NCBI RefSeq assembly: GCF_024464595.1
Contig: NZ_JANHAW010000001.1
Location: 885,083-949,082 of the forward strand
DNA: 64,000 bases
Direction of reading: 5' to 3'
Source of the DNA: Halobellus litoreus
GTDB lineage: Archaea; Halobacteriota; Halobacteria; Halobacteriales; Haloferacaceae
Positions 8,870 through 16,886 of this stretch are shown here, one piece after another. How positions within the stretch are numbered: the stretch's first letter is position 1; each line of letters starts with the position of its first letter. Both the position numbers and the translations under genes were made by a program. The notes beneath the pieces are model-generated. The model was given only the letters and a program-made list of their open reading frames with translations. It did not search any database and had not been told where the DNA came from.

Positions 8870-10074
8870 TCGACGGCCGCCTCCCTCGCGTGGCGGTCGA
8901 CGTACTCGTCCAGAAGCGCGAACTGCCGGGAGAGGTCGTGCTCGTCGACGCCGAGCGGAGCCTTGAAGAACGACGCGAGGTGGCGCTGGAGACCGCCCTC
9001 GCCGCGCTCGTCGGCGTGCGCGATCAGACGCACGAGATCGAGCACGAGGGGTGCGGCCAGCGCCGAGTCCGACCCCTCCCACGTGAACTGCAGCTTCATC
9101 TCGGTGTTCAGGAAGCCCTCGAAGTGGACGTAGTCCCAGGCGGTCTTCCAGTCGTCCAGCGACGGCGTGTAGTCGATGCGGACCCGGTTGTGCTCGAGGT
9201 CGGGCAGGATGGAGTCGAGGACACCCCCCTTACTCGCCAGTTTGCCGGCCTTGTTGGCCTCGTCTTCGAGGACCCGGCCGTCGTCGTTGCCGAGGATGTT
9301 GTGGCCCTCCCACGACCGCACGCGGAGGTTCCGCCCGGCGAACATCGGCGCGAGCGCCGACTTGACGAGCGTCTCGCCCGTCTTGGCGTCCCGGCCCGTG
9401 TGCGGAACGTCCCGGTCCTCGGCGAGTTCCCGGAGGCCGCCGAGCGCCGAGCCGGTGCTCGGCGTGAAGTTGACGTACGGGTGTTCGTCGACGAGCGCGG
9501 CGTACGCGTAGAGGGCGCTCGCGGGGAGGTCGCGGTCGTCGTTGGCCACCGCGCGCTCGAACGCCTCGCGCGTGTCGTACTGGTCGGGATCGTCCAACGG
9601 CGGTTCGGTCGAGGCGACGTTCACCACCACGACGCGATCGAGGTCGTGATTCCTGCGAAACGCCCGATAGTCGTCTCGGATGCGGTCGACGACCTCGCTC
9701 ACGGGAAGCCGATCGTCGAGTGACCCCCGATCGGCGAGGTCGTCGACCGAGGCCCCGCAGTTTATCGCGGCGCCCATCGCGATACGCCGGTCGACGCGAC
9801 GGAGGTCCTCGGCCACCGCCTGGACGGTGTCCGGACTCGGGACGCCGTTCGACGAGAGGTCCCGCGCCGTCTCCAGGAGGCTTCGCTCCCGGATGTCGTG
9901 GCCGCCGAAGACGAGGTCCCCGACGTCGGGGAGTGCCAGTCGCGAGTACGGTTCCCGCGCCGTCACCAGACCGGTCGTGTCAGTTTCGCCGTGGGCCAGT
10001 GCACGCGCTCCCGCGATCGCCGTGGTCGCGACGTTCCCGCGCGCGCCGATCAACCAGACTCCTGTGCTTGTCAT
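8866..10074 (-). CDS. Inositol-3-phosphate synthase family protein
   Basis: 402 residues. The N-terminus GVWLIGARGNVATTA is a Rossmann NAD-binding loop; GRDAKTGETLVKSALAPMF and the EGHNILGNDDG segment are signatures of the myo-inositol-1-phosphate synthase family, which turns glucose-6-phosphate into inositol-3-phosphate with internal NAD recycling. Halobacteria may use inositol phosphate for archaetidylinositol lipids, but the link to UbiA, TatD and TIM-barrel genes here points to a variant of the enzyme in a secondary metabolite route. The ATG at MTSTG is preferred over an upstream in-frame start, because the NAD loop begins five residues later. Upstream is a triple 31-base repeat with TATA-like cores. 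Confidence 0.9.
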   Translation of the reverse strand: MTSTGVWLIGARGNVATTAIAGARALAHGETDTTGLVTAREPYSRLALPDVGDLVFGGHDIRERSLLETARDLSSNGVPSPDTVQAVAEDLRRVDRRIAMGAAINCGASVDDLADRGSLDDRLPVSEVVDRIRDDYRAFRRNHDLDRVVVVNVASTEPPLDDPDQYDTREAFERAVANDDRDLPASALYAYAALVDEHPYVNFTPSTGSALGGLRELAEDRDVPHTGRDAKTGETLVKSALAPMFAGRNLRVRSWEGHNILGNDDGRVLEDEANKAGKLASKGGVLDSILPDLEHNRVRIDYTPSLDDWKTAWDYVHFEGFLNTEMKLQFTWEGSDSALAAPLVLDLVRLIAHADERGEGGLQRHLASFFKAPLGVDEHDLSRQFALLDEYVDRHAREAAVE

Positions 10075-10108
10075 AAGCGTGAGCGTCTCTTGTCGAACTA
10101 TCCACATT

Positions 10109-10201
10109 GTTATGCCACGTCTGAACGGGACAGTCAGCAGTTATACGGCGGCTGAACGGGACGGTCGATCGTTATACGGCGGCTGAGCGGGGCAGAGAAA
10201 C
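10109..10201. repeat. Three tandem 31-base repeats in a divergent promoter region
   Basis: Three units of exactly 31 bases begin at 10109, 10140 and 10171. Units two and three share GTTATACGGCGGCTGA; unit one is more diverged (GTTATGCCACGTCTGAACGG). Each unit carries GTTAT(A), which reads as a TATA-like ATAAC on the minus strand. They lie between the inositol-phosphate synthase start and the TatD start, so they may bind a shared regulator or offer several promoter cores. Confidence 0.75.
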
Positions 10202-10327
10202 TGACAGGGTGCAAAGGAGTCAAACCCTCCGGAGTGTTCGTTACTGGCCTTCTCGTTTCGGTTTACCTTTTCGAGCTCAATCGAAGGAGACTCATAACGA
10301 AGTACGAACTGATTGACACGTAATTCG

Positions 10328-11128
10328 ATGCGTATAATCGATCCGCATATGCACATGGTGTCGCGGTCGAGCGAAGACTACCGCCGTGCCCGACGCGCGG
10401 GAATCGAGTGCTGTATCGAGCCGGCGTTCTGGAGCGGGACCGACAAACGGCACGCGGGTTCGTTCTTCGACTACTTCGAGCACATCACCGACTTCGAGAC
10501 CGAGCGCGCCGAGCGCGCGGCCGGGATGGACCACTACGTCACCATCGGACTCGAACCCAAGGAGGCGAACTACGCGGAGATGGCCGAGAAAGTGATGGAG
10601 CGCATCCCCGAGTTCCTCGACCGCGAGAACGTGGTCGGCGTCGGCGAGATCGGCCTCGATCAGGGGACCGAGGCCGAGGAGTACGCGTTCCGCAAGCAGC
10701 TCCGGATGGCCGAGGAGCGCGAACTTCCCGTCATCGTCCACACGCCCCACGAGAACAAGCCGGAGGGGACCGAGCGGCTCGTCGAGATGATCCAGGAGGA
10801 AGACGTCACCGAGGAGCGGATCATCATCGATCACAACACGGAGAACACCATCGACACCAGCCTACAGACCGACTGCTGGGTCGGCTTCACCCTCTACCCC
10901 GGCAAGATCGAGGACGAGACGGCCATCGACTTACTCGAGGAGTACGGTACCGACAAGATGATCCTCAACAGCGCGGCCGACTGGGATCCCTCGAACCCGC
11001 TGGCGGTGCCGATGGCCCGAGACAAGATGATCGATCGTGGCTGGGACCGCGAGGCGGTCCGCAAGGTCGTCTTCGAGAACCCCTACGAGTTCTTCGACCA
11101 GTCGCCCAACTTCGACTACGAGCCCTGA
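10328..11128 (+). CDS. TatD-family metal-dependent hydrolase, EboB-like
   Basis: 266 residues of the amidohydrolase-type TIM barrel. Metal ligands typical of TatD are visible: DPHMHM (H7, H9), GEIGLD (E107), IVHTPH (H138), IIDHN (H169) and SAADWD (D218). TatD proteins are generally DNases, but this branch is found in ebo-like clusters (EboB) where a nucleic-acid substrate is unlikely. The ATG at MRIIDPHMH is chosen because the first metal motif follows at once; a TTG five codons earlier is an unlikely start. It begins a rightward run of four genes; the next gene starts one base after the stop codon. Confidence 0.88.
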   Translation: MRIIDPHMHMVSRSSEDYRRARRAGIECCIEPAFWSGTDKRHAGSFFDYFEHITDFETERAERAAGMDHYVTIGLEPKEANYAEMAEKVMERIPEFLDRENVVGVGEIGLDQGTEAEEYAFRKQLRMAEERELPVIVHTPHENKPEGTERLVEMIQEEDVTEERIIIDHNTENTIDTSLQTDCWVGFTLYPGKIEDETAIDLLEEYGTDKMILNSAADWDPSNPLAVPMARDKMIDRGWDREAVRKVVFENPYEFFDQSPNFDYEP

Positions 11129-11962
11129 ATGCCTATGCGATTCGCCTTCTCAGCCAACGCGTTCCAGGCGTACGACCCGGGAGAGACCGTCGAGATTCTG
11201 GGCGACATCGGGTACGAGGGCGTGGAACTGCTGTTCGGCGCGTCGCACCTTCACCCGGCCGATACCGACGCGGAGGACGTCGCCGCGGTCGAGAACGCGC
11301 TCGACGACGCCGGCCTCGAGATCAGCAACTGCAACGCGTTCATGGTGACAGCAGAGGATTTCCAGCACCCCTCCTACGTCGAGACCGATCCCCAGTATCG
11401 CCAGCAGCGCATCGACTACACCCGCGAGTCGCTCCGCCTGGCCGACGCGTTCGGGGCCGACTCGATCTCCATCCAGCCGGGCGGTCCCGTGCCGGCGGGC
11501 AAGTCCCGGGAGTGGGCGATGGAGACGTTCGCGGAGGGGATGCGATCGGTCGCACAGACCGCAGAAGAGCTGGGCGTCGACGTGCTGATCGAACCCGAGC
11601 CGGATCTGCTGATCGAGACGACCGATCAGTACCTCGACATCGAGGGTCGGATCGACTCCGGTGCCGTCGGCTGCAACTTCGACGCGGGACACCTCTTCTG
11701 CGTCGGCGAGGATCCCGCCGAGGCCGTCGGACGGCTCGCGGAGCGCACGCCGCACTACCACCTGGAGGACATCCCGGCCGACCGCACGCACGAACACACG
11801 CAGCTGGGCGACGGCGCGATGGACGTCGACGGATTTCTCGAGGCGGTCGAGGAGACGGGCTACGAGGGGTTCGTCACCGTCGAGTTGTACCCGTACCAGG
11901 AGACCGCCGAGGAGACGGCCCGCGAGGCGTACGAGTACCTCGAAGCGCACGGGTGGGTCTGA
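11129..11962 (+). CDS. Sugar-phosphate isomerase/epimerase-like TIM-barrel protein, EboE-like
   Basis: 277 residues of the xylose isomerase-like/AP endonuclease 2 fold. It begins MRFAFSANAFQAY and has NCNAFMV, the metal-site segments VLIEPEPDLLI, VGCNFDAGHLF and HYHLEDI, and a C-terminal GYEGFVTVELYPY. These Glu/Asp/His positions bind a divalent metal in the family. No sugar substrate can be named. The ATG follows the TatD stop directly; an ATG two codons later (11135) is an equally good start. It is about 40% similar by eye to the second barrel protein of this cluster, so the two are probably paralogues. Confidence 0.85.
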   Translation: MPMRFAFSANAFQAYDPGETVEILGDIGYEGVELLFGASHLHPADTDAEDVAAVENALDDAGLEISNCNAFMVTAEDFQHPSYVETDPQYRQQRIDYTRESLRLADAFGADSISIQPGGPVPAGKSREWAMETFAEGMRSVAQTAEELGVDVLIEPEPDLLIETTDQYLDIEGRIDSGAVGCNFDAGHLFCVGEDPAEAVGRLAERTPHYHLEDIPADRTHEHTQLGDGAMDVDGFLEAVEETGYEGFVTVELYPYQETAEETAREAYEYLEAHGWV

Positions 11963-11969
11963 TCGCGCG

Positions 11970-12908
11970 ATGACGTACTCCCGACGCGGGACCGGCCGCG
12001 TGCGACGTACCACGGCCGCGTACGCCGAGTTGGTTCGCGTCCCCAACCTCTTCACCGCGCCGCCGGACGTGATCGCCGGGGCAGCGCTCGCCGTCGCCGC
12101 GGGCGGCGCGGTCGCGCTCCCGGCCGTCGCCGGCGTGGCCGCCGCGTCGGTACTGCTCTACGCCGCCGGGACGGCGCTCAACGATTTCTTCGACGCGCCC
12201 GTCGATGCCGAGGAACGCCCGGAGCGGCCGATCCCCGCCGGCCGGGTCCCTCGCTCGGCCGCCGGCGCTCTCGGGGGCGTGTTACTGCTCTGTGCGGTGC
12301 TCCTCGCGGCCGCAACCGCCGGGGCCGACGCCGGAATCGGCGCGGTCGCGGTCGCGGCGGCGGTCGTCGGGTACGACGGCGCGCTGAAGGGCGGACCGGC
12401 GGGCTTTCTGGCGATGGGCGCGGCGCGCGGACTGAACGTCCTGCTCGGGACGACGGCCACCGACGTCCCGGTGGCGTCCCTCCCACCGTGGGCGCTCGCC
12501 GTCCCGGTCGCGGTCGCCGCGTACGTCGCGGGCGTGACGCTTGTGGCCGCCGACGAAGCGACCGGCGCGACCCGGCGGTCAGTGGTCGTCGCGGGCGGCG
12601 GCGCGGGCGTCGCCGGGGCGGTCGCGGTGACGCTCCTCGCGACAGTGGGCCCCACTGCCAGCGTACTGGCCGTGGGCGTCGGCGTCGCGCTCGCGCTCGG
12701 ATTCCTCGCCGTGACGGGACGAGCGCTGGCGCGGGCCTACCGCGACCCGTCGCCGGGGACGGTCGGGCCCGTCATCGGAACGTGCGTACTCGCGCTCGTC
12801 GTCCTCGATTCTGCCGTCGCGGCCGTCGCCGGCGTCGGGTGGACGCTGGCCACGGTCGCGTTCCTCGGCCCCGCGGTCGGACTGGCGCAACTGTTCGACG
12901 TCTCGTAA
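11970..12908 (+). CDS. UbiA-family prenyltransferase, EboC-like
   Basis: A 312-residue integral membrane protein with eight or nine hydrophobic segments. The first Asp-rich motif is NDFFDAPVD (residues 71-79), followed by EERPERPIPAG, which is the NDxxDxxxD...RP signature that binds Mg2+ and the prenyl diphosphate. The second polar loop is YDGALKGGPAGFLAMGAARG, less Asp-rich than in UbiA or digeranylgeranylglyceryl-phosphate synthase. This matches the EboC branch. It should transfer an isoprenoid to, or otherwise handle, a small-molecule acceptor in the membrane. The gene starts eight bases after the preceding stop. Confidence 0.88.
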   Translation: MTYSRRGTGRVRRTTAAYAELVRVPNLFTAPPDVIAGAALAVAAGGAVALPAVAGVAAASVLLYAAGTALNDFFDAPVDAEERPERPIPAGRVPRSAAGALGGVLLLCAVLLAAATAGADAGIGAVAVAAAVVGYDGALKGGPAGFLAMGAARGLNVLLGTTATDVPVASLPPWALAVPVAVAAYVAGVTLVAADEATGATRRSVVVAGGGAGVAGAVAVTLLATVGPTASVLAVGVGVALALGFLAVTGRALARAYRDPSPGTVGPVIGTCVLALVVLDSAVAAVAGVGWTLATVAFLGPAVGLAQLFDVS

Positions 12909-13026
12909 CGAGGAGATACCAGATGTACCTGAGACACGTGATTCATCGAACCGGAGTCGACTCAACGACGCACAGACGAGTATCCGCGGCAGCTGGCCCC
13001 GTCGACGGGCTCGGAGGGGTGGGGTG

Positions 13027-13875
13027 ATGGTCGAGTTAGCCTTCTCGACGAACGCCTACACCGAGTACGCGCTCCCGGAGGCGATCCGCCGCATCGACGC
13101 CCACGGCTACGACGGCGTCGAGATCCTCGGCGACGACCCGCACGCCTACTTCCCGGCGTTCGACGACGGCGACGAACGCGCGGTGTGCGACGCCCTCGCG
13201 GAGACCGGCCTGTCGGTGTCGAACGTCAACGCGAACACGGCGATGGGCTACTACGACGACGCGCCGCCCTCGGCGTTCTTCGAACCGAGCGTCATCACCG
13301 ACGACGAGGCGGCCCGCGAGTGGCGCGTCGAGTACACGAAGCGCGCCGTCGACCTCGCGGAGGTCGTGGGGTCGCCCGCGGTCTGTCTCGCGACCGGACG
13401 ACCGCTCGCCGGCAACCCGCCGGAACGCGCCCGGGAGTACCTCCGCGCGTCGCTCCGCGAGATCCTCGACTACGCGGAGCCCCGGGGCGTCGACGTCGGC
13501 ATCGAGTTCGAACCGGAACTACTCGTCGAGTGCACCGACGAGGCGCTGGCCCTGATAGACGACGTCGGCCGAGAGTCGCTGGGAATCAACCTCGACGTCG
13601 GGCACGCGGCCGTCTACGGGGAAGACCTCGCGGAGACCATCCACCGGAGCGCGGGCCACATCACCGGCGTGCACTTAGAGGATATCGTCGGCGGCCGCCG
13701 GGGCAAGCACTACCACCGGGTCCCCGGCGAGGGCGACCTCGACTTCCGAGCCGTCTTCGACGCGCTGGACGACGTCGGCTACGAGGGGTTCGTCACCCTC
13801 GAGCTGTACACGTATTCGCACGAGCCCGATCGGGCCGCCGAACGCGCGTACGAGGAACTGGCGCAGTACTGCTGA
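13027..13875 (+). CDS. Second sugar-phosphate isomerase/epimerase-like TIM-barrel protein
   Basis: 282 residues, starting at ATG (a GTG directly before it is in frame). It has LAFSTNAYTEYALPEAI, NVNANTAMGYY, the metal-site segments VGIEFEPELLVE, LGINLDVGHAAVYG and GVHLEDIVGG, and a C-terminal GYEGFVTLELYTYSHE. It parallels the other barrel protein of the cluster along its length. The two could act on successive sugar-phosphate or inositol-phosphate intermediates, or form a heteromer. About 120 bases separate it from the UbiA gene, so it may also have its own promoter. Confidence 0.84.
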   Translation: MVELAFSTNAYTEYALPEAIRRIDAHGYDGVEILGDDPHAYFPAFDDGDERAVCDALAETGLSVSNVNANTAMGYYDDAPPSAFFEPSVITDDEAAREWRVEYTKRAVDLAEVVGSPAVCLATGRPLAGNPPERAREYLRASLREILDYAEPRGVDVGIEFEPELLVECTDEALALIDDVGRESLGINLDVGHAAVYGEDLAETIHRSAGHITGVHLEDIVGGRRGKHYHRVPGEGDLDFRAVFDALDDVGYEGFVTLELYTYSHEPDRAAERAYEELAQYC

Positions 13876-14014
13876 CACGGTCGACGGCGACGAGGTCGAG
13901 ACCGAGAGGTATCGATCGGGCTGGGGGTTCCGTCCGCGATTCGAACTGCGCGAACGCGGCCGACGTTCGACGGCTGCGTTGGGAGCGAGCACTGATCGAC
14001 GCGACTGACTGCTT

Positions 14015-14062
14015 TCCGACGTCCAAGCCGTTTGCTGTTGTCCGACGTCCAAGCCGTTTGCT
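14015..14062. repeat. Two perfect 22-base direct repeats before the LOV kinase
   Basis: The 22 bases starting TCCGACGTCCAAGCCGTTTG occur at 14015 and again at 14041, with GTTG between them. The second copy runs into the TATA-like CTTAAGT (14061-14067), about 27 bases before the kinase ATG. The position suits an operator. The rest of the 213-base gap shows nothing. Confidence 0.7.
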
Positions 14063-14089
14063 TAAGTCTGCGCGGCAGGAGACTACGGT

Positions 14090-16045
14090 ATGGCTGTCCG
14101 GTCCCCACGAGAACAGCTGTACGAGGTGTTCGCGGACACCTCTCGGGAGACGGCGGACAAGATCGAAGCGGCTCTGGAAGTCGGGACCGACTACCTGGAG
14201 ATTCCGATCGGGTTCTTCACGCGGATCGACGACGGCACGCAGGAGGTCGTCCACGCCGCGGGCGGACACCACCTGATTCAACCCGGGGAGTCGTGTCCGC
14301 TGCGCGATGCGTACTGCCGTCGGACGATCGAGATCGACGCGCCGCTCGCGGTGCAGGACGTGAGCGATTCGCAGATTCACCAGCGCGCCGTCGACACGTT
14401 CGGTCTCGGGGCGTACATCGGCGCGAAGGTCACCGTCGACGACGAGCTGTACGGGACGGTCTGTTTCGCCGACTACGACCAGCGCGAGGAGCCCTTCTCC
14501 GAGGCCGAGGAACTGTTCTTGGAACTGCTGGCGAACCTCGTCGGGAGCGCGCTCGAACGGCGCGCCTACCAGCAGGACTTACGCGACCGGAACGAGCGGC
14601 TCGAACGCGAAAAGCAGCGCTTTCAGGGGATCGCGGAGAACAGCTTCGACATCCTGTTTCGGGTGGGCGCGGACGCCCGTTTCACGTACGTCTCCTCGGC
14701 GGTCGAGCGGGTGCTCTCCTACCGCCCCGAAGAACTCGTCGGCGAGTACTTTCAGGAGTTTATGACCGACGCCGCGGCCGAGACGGCCGCCGCCGCCTAC
14801 TCACGAGTCGTCGACGGGGAACCGGTCGAGAGCCTCGAACTCGACTTCCTCGACCGCTCCGGCGAGGTCGTGGTCCTGGAGGTCAACGCGACGCCGACCA
14901 CGACGGACGGCGAGATCGACGGCATCCAGGGCGTCGGCCGCGACGTCACCGCACGGAAGGAGCGGCAGCGGGAACTCGAAATGAAGACGCGCGCGATCGA
15001 CGAGGCGGCCGTTGGCATCTCGCTGGCGGATATGCAGCGGCCGGACGAACCGTTGGTCTACATCAACGAGGGGTTCGAGCGCCTCACGGGCTATGCGGCG
15101 TCGGCGGTGCTCGGTCGCAACTGCCGGTTCCTCCAGGGCGAACAGACGGATCCCGAGGCTGTCGCCAGCCTCCGCGAGGCGATCGGCGACGAGACGACGG
15201 CGTCGGTCGAACTCGTCAACTACCGGCGCGACGGGACGCCGTTCTGGAACCGCGTCCAGCTCAGCCCGGTGTTCGACGACGACGGGAGGCTCACGCACTA
15301 CCTCGGGTTTCAGAACGACGTCACCGAGCGCAAGCGGACGGCGCAACTGATCAGACTGCTCAACCGGGTGCTTCGGCACAACCTGCGGAACGACATGACC
15401 GTGCTCTCGGGGACCGGCCGCCTGCTCCGCGACGGCGACGCCGACGACGTGGCCGCCCTCGGCGAACGGATCGAGCGCATCTCCACGGCGCTCGTCGAAC
15501 TCAGCGAGCACGCCCGGCGGCTGGAACGCTACGCCCGGAGGGACCGCGAGCCTCGACGGCTCGACCCGCGTGAACTGACGGCCGAGGTTGTCGAGGCCCA
15601 CCGCGAAACCGTCCCGAACGTGTCCATCGACGTTGACGTTCGAACCGAGCGGGCGATCTGTGCGGGAAGGGAACTCCGAGAGGGGCTCTCGGAGCTCGTC
15701 GAGAACGCGATCAAGCACAATCCGACGGCGGAGCCGCGAGTGCGGATCTCGGTCGTCGACGACGGTGAGCTGATCGAAGTCGTCGTCGCCGACGACGGAC
15801 CGGGGATCACGGAGATGGAAGCCGACGTCGTGTCGACGGGGCGGGAGACGCCGCTCGAACACGGCTCCGGGTTGGGGCTGTGGCTCGTCAACTGGATCGT
15901 CACCAGGTACGGCGGCTCGTTTCAGATCGACGCGGACGGGCCCGACGGGAACGGCGGCACGACGGCGACGGTCCGGCTCCCGGCCCTCGGGCCGGACGAC
16001 GCCGTCGCGGACGCGGAACGCGGTCCGACGCTTCTCTTCTTCTGA
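14090..16045 (+). CDS. LOV-domain (blue-light) histidine kinase with GAF and PAS domains
   Basis: A soluble 651-residue kinase. GAF (about 10-155, with SCPLRDAYCRR), PAS (about 175-290), a LOV-type PAS (about 298-414), then a kinase module with RVLRHNLRND (H430), ENAIKHN (538-544), DDGPGI (568-573) and GSGLGLW (592-598). The LOV domain has the full flavin photocycle set: GRNCRFLQG with adduct-forming C345, VNYRRDGTPFWN with N377 and N387, and YLGFQND with Q408. Such domains bind FMN and form a cysteinyl adduct in blue light. No response regulator is adjacent. A leaderless promoter and a 22-base repeat precede the gene. It follows the ebo-like cluster in the same direction. The final codons lie in a 27-base tandem duplication. 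Confidence 0.94.
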   Translation: MAVRSPREQLYEVFADTSRETADKIEAALEVGTDYLEIPIGFFTRIDDGTQEVVHAAGGHHLIQPGESCPLRDAYCRRTIEIDAPLAVQDVSDSQIHQRAVDTFGLGAYIGAKVTVDDELYGTVCFADYDQREEPFSEAEELFLELLANLVGSALERRAYQQDLRDRNERLEREKQRFQGIAENSFDILFRVGADARFTYVSSAVERVLSYRPEELVGEYFQEFMTDAAAETAAAAYSRVVDGEPVESLELDFLDRSGEVVVLEVNATPTTTDGEIDGIQGVGRDVTARKERQRELEMKTRAIDEAAVGISLADMQRPDEPLVYINEGFERLTGYAASAVLGRNCRFLQGEQTDPEAVASLREAIGDETTASVELVNYRRDGTPFWNRVQLSPVFDDDGRLTHYLGFQNDVTERKRTAQLIRLLNRVLRHNLRNDMTVLSGTGRLLRDGDADDVAALGERIERISTALVELSEHARRLERYARRDREPRRLDPRELTAEVVEAHRETVPNVSIDVDVRTERAICAGRELREGLSELVENAIKHNPTAEPRVRISVVDDGELIEVVVADDGPGITEMEADVVSTGRETPLEHGSGLGLWLVNWIVTRYGGSFQIDADGPDGNGGTTATVRLPALGPDDAVADAERGPTLLFF

Positions 16046-16074
16046 GACGGTCCGACGCTTCTCTTCTTCTGAGA
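16021..16074. repeat. Perfect 27-base tandem duplication spanning the LOV kinase stop codon
   Basis: Two identical 27-base units follow each other; each starts CGGTCCGACGCTTCTCTTCT. The first contains the kinase stop codon and the second is noncoding. A third, degraded start (CGGTCTGGCGCTTC) follows. This looks like replication slippage. Confidence 0.85.
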
Positions 16075-16194
16075 CGGTCTGGCGCTTCGCCGGTTCGCTG
16101 GCGCTTCGTTCGATGCGGTCGGACGCCGTTGCCGGGCGTCACCGCTGCCGACGACCCGACAAGATGAGGTTGCTGCGGCCGCAACGGTTCACCG

Positions 16195-16440
16195 ATGAGC
16201 GACGACACCCGAAGCGAGCACGACGGAGACGAGCGCCTGTTCGCGTTGACCCGCGACAACCTCCTGTTGGCCGCGATCCTCCTGGTCGGTGTCGCGGGAT
16301 CGGGAATCGTGCGCCGGTTACTCGGAGAACTCGGGTACAACGACGTCGGCGCGCTCGTGTTTATGTTCGGCTACGGGGGGATGATCTTCGCGATCTGGTA
16401 CGGGTGGATCCGCCCGATGGACATCTCCGGTCCGAACTGA
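16195..16440 (+). CDS. Small membrane protein, two transmembrane segments
   Basis: 81 residues: an acidic, charged start (MSDDTRSEHDGDERLFALTR), then hydrophobic segments at about 23-40 and 50-70, and a short GPN-ending tail. I do not recognise a named family. Codon use and acidic start are those of a normal haloarchaeal gene. A small inverted repeat GTTGC/GCAAC sits just upstream. It precedes another small membrane protein gene in the same direction, but there is no sign of operon overlap. Confidence 0.7.
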   Translation: MSDDTRSEHDGDERLFALTRDNLLLAAILLVGVAGSGIVRRLLGELGYNDVGALVFMFGYGGMIFAIWYGWIRPMDISGPN

Positions 16441-16521
16441 TCGCCCCCGGGTCCGAGAATCGGTGTCTCTCGGGAAGAACGGAACTTTAATACTCGATTC
16501 GCGCCGAAACTCCGGACAAGG

Positions 16522-16773
16522 ATGCTCCCCCTACAGCTCGTCGACAGTTTCCTGCTCAACTACAACGTGGGGCAGGCGCTCCTGCTCGTCTTCGTGGTAG
16601 CGACAGTGGGCGTGCTCCCCCTGAAGTCGCAGAAGATACTGGCGCTCAACACGATGGCGTTCGGGCTGATCTTCGCGTTGACGCCGCAGTCGCTCGTGCC
16701 GATTCACTACCTCTTTCTCGGCCTGGCCCTCCTCGTCGTCGGGCCGCTGCTGTACGCGACCGCGAGCAAGTGA
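16522..16773 (+). CDS. Small hydrophobic membrane protein
   Basis: 83 residues, almost wholly hydrophobic, with about three membrane segments (20-35, 42-57, 60-80) and ending YATASK. A TATA-like TTTAATAC lies about 32 bases before the ATG. The family is not recognised; similar small proteins are common in haloarchaea and have no known role. Confidence 0.72.
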   Translation: MLPLQLVDSFLLNYNVGQALLLVFVVATVGVLPLKSQKILALNTMAFGLIFALTPQSLVPIHYLFLGLALLVVGPLLYATASK

Positions 16774-16886
16774 GGCGGGAGCGCGACGTCTTGACAGCTG
16801 ATTGCGCCGTTCAGACGATCCGCGATAGCGACGTTTCGCCGACCCCAGAGCGCGACGTTTAACCCCCGTCACGGACAACTGATTCT

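Noticed and set aside
10109-10201. CRISPR array
   Set aside because: Only three units, with no constant repeat plus variable spacer layout; the whole unit is repeated with drift. No cas1/cas2 genes in the window.
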